The notes under the pieces: generated by a model
What the model was told of the DNA's origin: nothing
Seen by the model: the letters and a program-made list of their open reading frames with translations, nothing else
The model's database searches: none
In this document: one piece after another, positions 1 to 18,500 of the stretch
Layout of the letters: the number at the start of each line of letters is the position of its first letter
Numbering within the stretch: the stretch's first letter is position 1
Position numbers and translations under genes: made by a program
Source of the DNA: Priapulus caudatus
Lineage: Eukaryota > Priapulida > Priapulimorpha > Priapulimorphida > Priapulidae
DNA length: 21,486 bases
Assembly: GCF_000485595.1 (NCBI RefSeq)
Contig: NW_014577195.1
Span: forward strand, 72,079-93,564
Direction: 5' to 3'

Positions 1-1270
1 CCCGCACACATCCTCACACGCACTCACACATCCTCAGTGCTACGCGCACATCCTTCACACGCACGCAAAACACGATTCCTCACGTGCACGCACACAATTC
101 ATCGACACGCACGCACCGCATTCCTCACACCGCACGCACACATTCCTCACTGCTAGCACGCACCACATTCCTCGCACGCACGCGCACATCCTTCACTACG
201 CACCGCGCACACAATCCGTTCACGTGCACGCTGCACTATCCTCGCTACGCACGCACACATCCTCACTCCACGCACGCCACTACATCCTCAAACGCACGCA
301 CGCCAACACATCCTCACACGCACGCACTACATCCTCAACAACGCTACTGTGCACATCCTCACACGCACGTGCCCACTATCCTCACACGCCAGCGCACACA
401 TTCCTCGACACGCACTTCAACATCCTCGCACGCACGCGACGAACACGCACATAATCCTCACGCCTACGCACTGGCCCACACATCCTCACGTGCACGCACA
501 CATTCTCACACGCACGCACGCACACGCACATATCCTTCAACGCAACTCGCACAAAACAGTCCTCACGTGGCACGCACCGCAACACATCCTCACGTGCACG
601 CACACATCCTCACTGGTGCTACGCACACATCTCGCACGCACGCACACATCCTCACACGCACGCGCACATCCTCACACGCACGCCACACGATCGCCTCACG
701 TGTACGCCACACATCTTCACTGTGCACGCACACATCCTTACACGCTACTGCGCAACATCCTGTACACACTTACGCACATCATTCCCTTCGCACTCACGCA
801 CACATTCCTCACACGCCACGCACACATCCTTCACACGCACGCACCGCCCAGCACATCATCACGCACACGCACATATTCCTCACGTGCACGCACGCATCCT
901 CACGGTGCCCCACGCACGCATCCTCACACGCAATGCCACACATCCTCACACGCACGGCACACATCCTCACACCGCCACGACACATTTTCTTCACGTGCAC
1001 GCACATCATCTCACCGTGCCACGCACACATCCTCACGGTGCACGCACACATCCTTCACGTGCACGCACACAATCAATCACACGCCCTACGAACGCAACAC
1101 ATGCCTTCACTACGCACCGCCACGCACACATCCCTCACGTGCACGCACACATCCTCACGTGCAGCGCACACGATCCTCACCTGGCAACGCACACATCATC
1201 AACTGTTGCACGCACACATCTCACACGCAACGCACTACATTCATCACTACGCACGCGACGCATCCTCACT
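1..1270. repeat. Degenerate ~20-bp minisatellite, CA-rich strand on top
   Basis: It is built of irregular copies of a unit like CACACATCCTCACACGCACG. Copies vary in length through many one-base insertions and losses. It is the reverse complement of the array that follows. Long open frames rich in His, Thr and Ser run through it only because the unit lacks stop codons. It lies in the KMO intron upstream of the first visible exon and runs off the window start. Confidence 0.9.
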
Positions 1271-1274
1271 GACA

Positions 1275-1850
1275 TGCGTGCGTGTGAGGATGTGTGCGTG
1301 CACGTGAGGATGTGTGCGTGCGTGCGAGGATGTGTGCATGCGTGTGAGGATGTGTGCGTGCGTGTGAGGATGTGTGCGTGCGTGTGAGGATGTGTGCGTG
1401 CACGTGAGGATGTGTGCGTGCGTGTGAGGATGTGTGCGTGCGTGTGAGGATGTGTGCGTGCGTGTGAGGATGTGTGCGTGCGTGTGAGGATGTGCACGTG
1501 CGTGTGAGGATGTGTGCGTGCACGTGAGGATGTGTGCGTGTGCGTGAGGATGTGTGCGTGTGCGTGATGATGTGCGCGTGCGCGTGATGATGTGCGCGTG
1601 CGTGTGAGAACGTGCGCGTGCGTGTGAGAACGTGTGCGTGAGTGTGTGCATGCGGGGATGTGCACACCCGTGCGTGATTGCGTGCGTACGAAGAAGTGAA
1701 TGTTGGTGCATGCGTTCAGAGAAGAATAAGTGTGTGTGCGTGCAAGGAATGTTTGCATGTGCGCGTGCAAGTGTCAGAGCGTGTTCATGTGCGTGTGTGT
1801 GTGCACGTGAAGGTGTGTGTGAGCATGCATGGGTGTGAGCGAGCGTGAGT
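1275..1850. repeat. 20-bp minisatellite, opposite polarity, decaying toward the KMO exon
   Basis: From 1275 to about 1560 the unit TGTGTGCGTGCGTGTGAGGA repeats with an almost exact 20-bp period and only small variants such as GCACGTGAGGA. After about 1560 GATGATG and GAGAACG variants appear, and it grades into irregular GTGTGCGTG sequence by 1850. It ends about 50 bp before the KMO exon acceptor. Confidence 0.93.
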
Positions 1851-1902
1851 GTGCACTGCTTACCTCTGATTTACTCTGCTACGCTTGATATTCTCGTTGC
1901 AG

Positions 1903-9239
<7,337 letters not shown>

Positions 9240-10734
9240 ATAGATTCATGCTTACTTTCAGTTTGTCATGTTATAGAGTGTAATGATGATGCATTACATT
9301 TCAATTTCACAAATATTGGGCCACTTGTATGACACGTTTGTTATGTTAATGGTAATAGTCTGAGGAAATAATCTATCAGTGAAATCCTGTATTTGATATA
9401 CAAATTGATTAGATTGTTAAACATTTCGGGTTAAATATTATACAGATTTTTTTTATTAACAATATTGCTGAATACAGAAAATTGAAAATGTGCAAAAATA
9501 TTCAATTATACCCAATGGTACAAGTTTGATTTTGTCTTAACAGACCTAGATTTTAACCTTTATGGGAAAAATTCCACATATGCAATTGCACTTACAAACA
9601 TATTTTTCATTAACTAGTGAATAATGGGGAAATATAAAGCAAGTAGTGACGGTCCAGGAATGGAAAATATCGCAGTCAGCACGTAGTTTGAAGCCAATGA
9701 GGAAGTTGACAATGAAGGGGTACGTGGGGAAAATGGAATCGCTCCACACAGTCAAGACCAAAGTCTACATAAAGCCACCTAGCTGAGCCTCTCTCATCCA
9801 CTGCTTCGAACTTATTATTGTTAAACTCGTCCTCACATTCTCTTACCATTCCTCCCCGCATTAGTCAATTAATTGTGACCAGGTGAAAAAACATCTTTGC
9901 AGGGCCACACAACCAAGAAATCTAACCTAGGGTAAGGTATATTATATACCTCATCGGAATAACCTACAGTATATACAGAGCAATACTGATAGGAGTGCTT
10001 AGGGGGCTTATGAAATACAACGGTACTGTCTAATATACTATGAGCATATACCTGGTAGTGGGGAGTAGTATGAAATCTTTTTTCCCCTTCAATTTGGGAT
10101 CCGTCCAATGCATTGTACCGTTTTATAAACTGCCAAGTACAGTAAATCATTTGGGGTGAAAGCCTAGATTTGCAAGATTCTGATCTTGGTCTGGTAGGAC
10201 AAACTTGTACAGTTATGCCTTAGGTATTGTTATTAACCAACTGTGATATTAATCTTAAGATGTAGCTCATATCGAAACATTTTTCTGTATAATGTGTAGA
10301 AACATTTTCAGTACCAAATAAGTACTTTTATGGATCAATTTGATTAGTGTATTATTAGAATAGAAATTTTTTTACATCATGATATACATTTTATTAATAC
10401 GTGGTAACTTGGTGCATAATAAACAATGTCTAAACTGAACGTAGCTGTGACTTTCCTAATGATATGTATTCATTGTAATAAAAATAGATACAGGTTACAA
10501 AAAACATCTGTGCAGGTAAATTACATGTGTTACACAATTTGAGCTATACAAATATTGCAGTATAATATCCGTATTTTAATTACATACTAGCTGGTTTGCC
10601 AATAGCACAAAATATGAAATGTAAGATGGTTATTTCATGCAAATTCTCAATTAATACAGAATATTGCAAACACTAGTAAAACAGCCATGGTAACATATCT
10701 ATGCATTTTAAACTGTAAAAAGCTTAAAACTGTG
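9240..10734. other. Intergenic / 3' UTR region between convergent KMO and SPRTN
   Basis: This holds the 3' ends of both transcripts. On the plus strand the first AATAAA after the KMO stop is at 10418-10423, with another at 10477-10482. Both are far away, so KMO may use a variant signal. On the minus strand ATTAAA (10580-10575) and AATAAA (10395-10390) are candidates for SPRTN. Short open frames on the minus strand (9861-9676, 10150-9869) have no recognisable homology. Confidence 0.5.
10390..10395 (-). promoter_or_regulatory. Candidate SPRTN polyadenylation signal AATAAA
   Basis: TTTATT on the plus strand reads AATAAA on the minus strand, about 340 bp past the SPRTN stop. The variant ATTAAA at 10580-10575 is closer. 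Neither is proven. Confidence 0.4.
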
Positions 10735-11900
10735 TTAACCTAAGCACTGGTCCAGATGAGCATTGATGGCAGATACTTTCACCTCTTTATTACACACTGG
10801 ACATTGGCACATAGGGATCTTGGGTACCTCATGTTGAACGTTCTTTGCAGAGGGAGGGGTAAAGATTTCCATTATTTCATCTTCATAATCGCTGCCCGCA
10901 CTGTCTGTCTCGCCTGTCCGAATGACAGCTCTCTGTGGATCACCTGCTGTCGATTTTTTTGCTGGAGTAGAAAAGAAGTTGTCCAGTGTAGACTGCTTCT
11001 CAATGCTGGTCAAAGTTTTGCTCGGAGATCGCTGCTCTGCAGGGCTTTTATTGACCTGCTCTTTAACTTGTGTGAAGATGGCGGTGGAAGATCCTCGATT
11101 ATTCATGGCTGTGTCCGATGTAGATGCCATGGGTTTCTCAGAATACAGGTCTTCTGCCAACCCCCTCATAGCTTGAGACACACCTCTGTCTCTTGCTACT
11201 GCCGTGCCAGTGTGGTCAGTGCTTCTCTGCCTCACGGCCACGATGTTCTCTCTGCTGGTCAGCTTATGGGAATCCTGCCATGTGCCGTTGTTTCTGCTAT
11301 TGTTTGGTGACAACACTCGATTTTGGCAAGCAGCATTATTGCTCCTGCCATTGAGATCTAATGTCATTTGTGGTGGTACCGATTTACAGTGTTTACCTCC
11401 GTTTTGGTTTGCACATGAGCCTTTCCAGCCGTGTTTGATTCCAAGTTTGTCCTTTGTCTGTCGACCCGTTTTGTGAACATCGCCATTATTTCTATTGACA
11501 TGTACATTGTCTTTTTGTGCAGTATGCTCTCCACTAGAGCAGGCACCTAGAACAAATCCTTTGCCTGGAAACAGGTTATTGTTGACTTTGATAGCATTAC
11601 CCAGACTTTTCAAATCACTAGCTTTTGGCTGTCTCACAATATCGGTGCTATCTCTCCTGCTATGCTTTGTCTCTGGGCAGGTTTCCTTACCTCTACTAGC
11701 CTGAGCACTAGATTGGCTATCGTTAGAGTTGTGTATCACAGGTAGAGATTTTGATTTTGTATCACCTGGGAGAACTGTCATGCCATTTTGTTTTATGCCT
11801 CGTTCTGACTGGCTTCTGGATGTCCCAACCATGTTTCCATTTCCAGAAAACAAGCTTCTGATGTCTTGCCCCTCTGATTTTGGCTTCTTGGCAGCCAAAC
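10735..11900 (-). CDS. SPRTN: SPRTN terminal exon (SHP-like motifs, PIP box, UBZ4)
   Basis: The acceptor ATCATTCTAG precedes GT|TTG GCT GCC, which completes the Gly codon split with exon 5. The frame stays open for 387 residues to TAA at 10737-10735. It is low complexity (Ser, Asn, Lys, Gln) apart from short linear motifs: IRSLFSGNGNMVG, LFPGKGFVLG, KQSTLDNFF and the final CPVCNKEVKVSAINAHLDQC finger. Confidence 0.95.
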
Positions 11901-14423
11901 CTAGAATGATAATGATAAATCAAACAATTTGATTACTATAAAGTGTATAATGATCTATTACAAGTCCACATCTTTCCGAACATTGTACAAATGTGTTAAC
12001 AAATACCTTTCTAGTTGCATCACAGCGCCATCTATGGGATATAATTCATGAAATAGGAAATGACTTGACGGACTTGCGGCCCCGGTTTTTGCGCGCAGCG
12101 CACAGCTCGCGGCGAAGCCGCGCCCCAACAGCGAATACGCCGCCCCTTTTTTGTCCCCTTAGACAGATACCTTAGACAGGGGTCTGAAAACGAACTCCGC
12201 GAAAACTGGGCGCAATCTAACTGACATTTCGGGATGGACGGCTTGAGGCCATCTCCAAACGGCCCCTAAACTTTTTTTGGGGTGGCGCGCCTCATGGCTA
12301 AGACGTAGTGGCTCCTACAAGAAACTCCAAGAAATGCTGTCAATCAGCAATGACGTGCTCGCTCATTGGCCGCTACGCGATGACGTGCGCTACTGCCGAG
12401 TATAGCGTTACGTCTATCACAGAAGTTTTAACGAAGACGTGTACGGCGCTCCACGTGGGCTGGCGCGGTCTAGATGCTATCTCCAAAAGCGCCGCCGCCG
12501 TGGCGGCGTCTGGCTGCGTACATGCGAGGTTTTTATCAACCTCTTGACCCCGCACTGCCCGTGGCGACGGCACGTCGTGCGAGCACGTGCTGGCGTGGCC
12601 GTGGCAGTTTTTACACGTAGCTAATCCTACAATACGCCGCCACACTGACACACAAATATATATCTGCACATGTTTTTACGAAGATGGCGGAGCGCGACAT
12701 TCCAGCCTCCCTCCTCCCCCGCGCTCAGGTGGCGGCTGGGCACGGTCGAAATGCTATCTCCAACAAACGCTGGCTCGGGGAGTTTTTGCGCTGCGGTGAC
12801 TTTGGTAGTAAATAGATTTCGTATTTATTTAGCATTACATTTTATTGAACCGCTGCAAGTGCTTGTGTGCCTGGCTGCGGCAGCATTGATGCATGTATAT
12901 AGATACTTTATTAACCCGTGGCGGCGGAGCGAGCGAGAGAGAGAGAGAGAGAGAGACAGACCGTGGGGAGTGCGAGAAAGAGAGAAAGAGAGAAAGAGAG
13001 TGGGAGAACGCCAGATAAGGTACGAAAATACGGCAGGTGACGGTACGACGGCGAGGATGTACAAGCGCGTGTCAATCTATAATCGGAAAGGCCCCCTTCC
13101 AAAGCCGACGTAGCCGAGCCGATGTACGTGTCCCGAAAACTGCGCGATGTTAGGCTGCCCACTATACGCATTTGCGCGCCCGCCTTCCTTCGGCGCGCGA
13201 ATTCGTATAGCGGGGAGCGCGAGATGCTACTGTAAGCGGGCTTCTCCGTCTTACAAGAAGTGTATAGAAATGTTAACACTTAACATTCAAAGCACAAGAG
13301 AGTGAGACAGTGCCACAAAGAATAAGATTTATTCAAGAAAGCTCTTGCAGTTAATAGAATAATACACGTACGATAGTACACGAAGAGGTGCTGACAATTA
13401 ATACGGTGCGAGTGCAACTTACACAGCTATAAGAAACTACGTTTAGAAATATAGAAAGATTATTGCACGTACTAGAAGATAGCTCACTAAGATAGAACAA
13501 ATAAGAATCAAGATAGATAGATATATAGTGGCAAGAACCCTAAGCCATCACTTAAAGAATGAACTTACATACTCACAGTTTCAATAACGATGCACATCAC
13601 ACAGGCACAGACAAGGTTAGACACTGACTATCACTCGCTTCGAGCTGTCTTATATATACGCTTAAATTTAGCATCCACAAACCCCTGTCCAAACAAGGAA
13701 CCATCCCTGCAAAAACCTTGTGCTCGTCCGAGCTGCCCAGCAGATGCTCCCAATTTAGAATAAATCCCCATGTACACCGCCGGTTATGTGGGTAATTAAT
13801 TGGCCATCCTTACAAGGATGGCGTGTCGAGCGCACACCTTCGACCTCTCTCCATTTCACGAGACAGGAGTGTACCTCTATTGTGTCGAACCCTCCTCCGG
13901 GGAGAGGCGAGTTGCTGCACGTTCGTGTGCAAAATTCGTGCATAAACAAACGCCACCCGGCGCACAAACAACAACATATTAGCTGCTGCCTTGCCTGTGC
14001 GAAACTGTCGTAGACTCTTATTTCACACATTCCATCCGACTCGTCGATCCTGCCCTCGTTTACAAGAATCAATCTGCTGGCCGATAATCTTAACGGAGTT
14101 GTAAAATTATTAACTTATTTAACTAGCCATACCCGTCCATCCCCGTTAGGTGGTCAAAACTAAAAATAAAAAAATAAATAAAAAAAAATAAAAAATATGA
14201 ACACATATTATATGATATAAGATCCGATAGGTGGCGTCGTATTTTCGTGTTGTTGTGACGTTGCCATGCAAAAATTTCCCACTATTTTAATGTTTTTGAA
14301 CGTGGAATGTGAAAAAAATGAAACTGAAAAGAAAAAATAGCCCATGCAACATGTCATCATCTGTAGAATGTTCCGACCAAGTTTGGAGAGGATCCGTTGA
14401 GCGGTGCGGAAACGTATAGCCGG

Positions 14424-14454
<31 letters not shown>

Positions 14455-15430
14455 ATCCCCAATTTATAGTAAGATTAATGCAAACCTCGTGTCTACACTA
14501 CATACAACACCCCGCGGTCGCGTGCGCCCAGTCCCGCGGAAGTGCGCGGCTTAACCGCTTTCGGCGGTCGGGGAACAACGCATCTTTTGCGCAACGCCAT
14601 CTTGTACCCGGTCTCTCTGGACATGGACTAATGTGTTACAGATAACAGAAATTGAACGTCATAATGCCTTCTAGACAAATTGCAAGAACGGAGTTAACAG
14701 CACAAAAATTATTTATGACATCATGGCTATATCATGACATCTTTAACATAATCATAAAATTTGAAGCACCGTACGTATCACTTTGTTTCAAAATGAACTT
14801 GAAATATTTATCCACTTCTTAGCCCTTGCACATAATACATGAGATTACTACATCTTTACCTTCAATGTCCATGCCTGCTTTTCTCTTCCCCTTTTTTCCA
14901 TAGTCATCTGGTTCCTTGATCTTCGTGTACTTTCCTCCACATGTACTTTGATGTTGCGACCACCAGGTGTCTCTGAAACTTGGTGCTCGATTCATTGCTC
15001 GGCGAACAATTCCAAAATATGGAGGGCGCTTCTGGCAAGGACCATCACATCGCCACCAGTGTTGTCGATACACATCAACCTCATCATGAAAACTGTGATA
15101 CACCTGCAATGAGAAATTCACTACAAGGCTCTTACTAGATTTTTTCTTGAACAGAAAGCTTGTTAACATTATAGGAATTTTCGTCGCACTACATTAGCAA
15201 TTGCTACGAGTTCATTTATAGGCCTACGTATCAGTGAAAAAATTAATTTTTTCTTTCCGGGGCTTTTTGCAAACCCCCCCAAAATTTCGGGGGCTACTTT
15301 TTCATTTTCCAGGGCTCTTTTTCCACTTTCCAGGGCGACTTTTTTCCAGGGCTGTTTCCTCAAATGTACACACAAGCACAGTAGCTAATACACACTCGTG
15401 GGGGCGCGCACACACCACACACACGTCACA

Positions 15431-15502
<72 letters not shown>

Positions 15503-18500
15503 CACACACACAGACACACACAGACACAACAGTCAATATTCAAGACAGTTATTCATCAGACTGACAGACTAACATATAATCACAACTCACAAGTCACAAC
15601 CACAAATGCACCTTGAATAGTGAATACATCACAGGTTCAGCTAAACACAGAACTATTACGGCTAGCCCAAATAGTGGAATGTCCGCCTGTACGAGCTAGG
15701 AGGATCGATTGTTTATACGCGAAGTCTCTTGCGGCTGGGGTCCAAGGCCCGCGTAAGGGGGTTTGAGAAAGCGGCCCGCGAGGCACGTGTGAATGGCTGT
15801 GCACATCGACGCTGCGTACGTGCCTGCTGGCAGGGGCGGCATTGATTGAAGTATGGGGGGGGGGCACGATTGTTTCAGCGTGGTACTAATCACTACTAAA
15901 ATTTAGAGGGTTGGCATTGCTGGACTATGAGAGAGCGGCAGCAAAACTCTTTCGGGGAATTGACAAAAAAAGCTACAATCGGGAATGACACACGAGTGTG
16001 CCGGCAGGGAAAAATATACGTGTGAATTTCATTAGGATTTTCCATGGATTACCGTTCTATAATCCTACGGGTCGTTGGTCCTACGGGTCTACGTAGGCAC
16101 GCCCGCAGGCACACCCGCACACACGCACGCACGCATGCAGGCACGCACGCGCGCAGGCACGCACGCACGCAGGCACGCACGCACGAGCGCGCGCAGGCAC
16201 ACACGCAAGCACGCCCGCAGGCACACAGGCACGCCCGCACGCACGCACGCGCGCAGGCACGCACGCGCGCAGGCACACACGCAAGCACGCCTGCAGGCAC
16301 ACCGGCACGCACGCACGCGCGCAGGCACACACGCAAGCACGCGCACAGGCACACACGTATATATAGCGCGCGGCGGCGGCGCGCGCTTGATTGAATGCAA
16401 TACACACATGCATGCTTAATGATAAACACTTGACAGCCACACCGTACTAGGAATTCTACCGCGCCGTGGAACCGGCTGCCGCTAGCGGCAGGAGGCGAGC
16501 GAGATCGGCAAGGCGCGGGACCGACCTGGACAATCGATTTCCAGGGCGACTTTTGCTTTTGGGGTCGCCCCCGATATCGTATTTTCGGGGGCTCTTTTTG
16601 GCATTTCGGGGGCGAAATCGCCCGCCGCCCCCGTGTATTTTTTCCCCTGCTACATATATATGCGAACATACCGTGATTTTGGAACCAGACTTGTCATTTA
16701 TTCGCTTCATATGTTTGCAAAATTCTGGTCCATGACCATCATGATCCTGTAAATACAGAGACAATCCGAGTTTGTTTTCTTGTTTACTTTGTGCTATAAA
16801 ATTGTATAACCACATGACTACTTATTATTACTATAAGTTATAACATAACAGCTATTGAGATCAAAATTGAGATCAAGAACAAATAAGGCAATGTATTAGT
16901 TAATATCTTGGTTTGACTACTCAGAATCTAATATGTTTATATTTGTTTCTTCATTGACATGGACCTACAAAGACACACTTGACTTATCTCATCCTAATGT
17001 GGTTGATTATTATGTATACATGTAAAGTATATAGCTATAGTGGTGTAGGCGTTACCTTGTTGTTATCTGTTACAAACAGATATGCATGGATCATTTCATG
17101 CTGAAATAAAACAAACTGCTTTTTACTTGTTATATAAAAAATTAAAAATCATCTCAAATGTGGATATTATTTTGAGAATGATACAATATATATGATTACA
17201 GTTTACCCTTCATATGCAAACATAGCTTTCCATTCCCAAAGGCTTGTATCATGCAGTTTAAAAAATCATGATCTCTGAAAATGTTTTGTATGATAATAAC
17301 ACAAGAAGGTACGTCTTTCATTACCAGCAAAAATCTCCGATCTTGCAAGCTATGTAGTGAATAGCAGGATATTATTTTAATTATAATAATTACCAGCAGT
17401 GTTTGAACCAAATCACTCCTAGGTCTAAGTTTAAGAAGAGGAAGACTGAGCCTGATTGAACACAAGCCTCCTCTTCCCTCATAACAGCATAGTCCTGCAC
17501 ACCTACAAACATGACAATTCACCATTAGGGGAAACTTCCCTAAACCACGAAGTTATGAGTTTATAAAAGAATATATACATTTAGCCTGATTGAATTTGCC
17601 TTTGGTTTACACTGCTACACACAATTCATGTTATTTCATAGCATTACATCGACTGAAAGTAATTCAATTATTGTCACTGTATGATCGTTGCTTTGGTCTT
17701 GGTCAAGTATATGACGTTATTCTCAATGATATACACATCAGAAAAAAATCATTGCTTTCATTTTGGTGATATGTAGTTCAGATTTACAGAGACTCCAACC
17801 CTAAGCATCACCTAAACTGGAGATTCTCCAGCCTGGACCCCTTGGCAAACTGGAGAACACACTGAGCGCGCGGATCGCCTGCCCATTATGGGTGGGGTCC
17901 AGGGGCAAAGCCCCTGGCGGGGATGCAGGGGGCAGCGCCCGTTGAAGCTCCTGGATTTTAAGTTTTTTTTTAGTATTGAAACAAGCTATTTTTACACATT
18001 TGTTTGATTCATTTTATGAGAAGCAAAGTCAAATAGCATCTGTAGATAGGCGCTCTGCTCATATACAGCACAAACATACAAAGCAACGGCTCAAATCCAA
18101 TGTAACTTTAAAAGTCGATCAAATTATTATTTTTTGGGCGGGAAAAAACAAAACTTAAGCGGGAGGAAATGCAGCTTAAAGGAATACTTGACTCTAGGTT
18201 CTACGGTTATTTTCAGTTGATTTAGGTTAAAATTACGCTTCATAAAAAGTTTTATGCTTCAATATTTATTAGAAATATTTAAAAAAAATGTTTTACAACT
18301 GACGGCTATACCGTTGCTTAAAATGACAGTGGCGCCACTGGCAGTGCACCCACTGAAAAGTTGCGCAAAGCAACGTTTCGGCTGCAGGCTACAGACCGAG
18401 GGTGTTTCTTATTTATTAATTTAAGAGCAGAAGGATTGCAATATCTTATAAACAACATATAGTTTCAGTTATAATCAGTCTGCGAAATTAAGCACTGCAT

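Noticed and set aside
84-1307. 407-codon open frame rich in His, Thr and Ser, with overlapping frames on both strands up to about 1770
   Set aside because: These frames are produced by the stop-free 20-bp minisatellite. They have no domain and no codon pattern beyond the repeat.
9546-10150. Three short minus-strand frames between KMO and SPRTN, plus a 50-codon plus-strand frame near 9626-9785
   Set aside because: No recognisable motif, splice partner or start context is present. They could be UTR or old repeat, so they are not called genes.
10756-11932. Several plus-strand frames of 60-184 codons
   Set aside because: They lie antisense to the SPRTN terminal exon, which has clear domain motifs. 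The plus-strand products show none.
12373-13279. Overlapping frames of 60-147 codons in SPRTN intron 5
   Set aside because: They follow the GC-rich repeat and the GA microsatellite (Arg-Glu or Ser-Leu runs). No protein family was recognised.
15234-15616. Frames with poly(Ala-Arg-Thr-His) segments on both strands
   Set aside because: They come from the ACGC and AC microsatellites and the adjacent G/T array.
16044-16669. Arg/His/Ala/Cys-rich frames on both strands
   Set aside because: They are translations of the GCAC/GCGCAGGCAC minisatellite.
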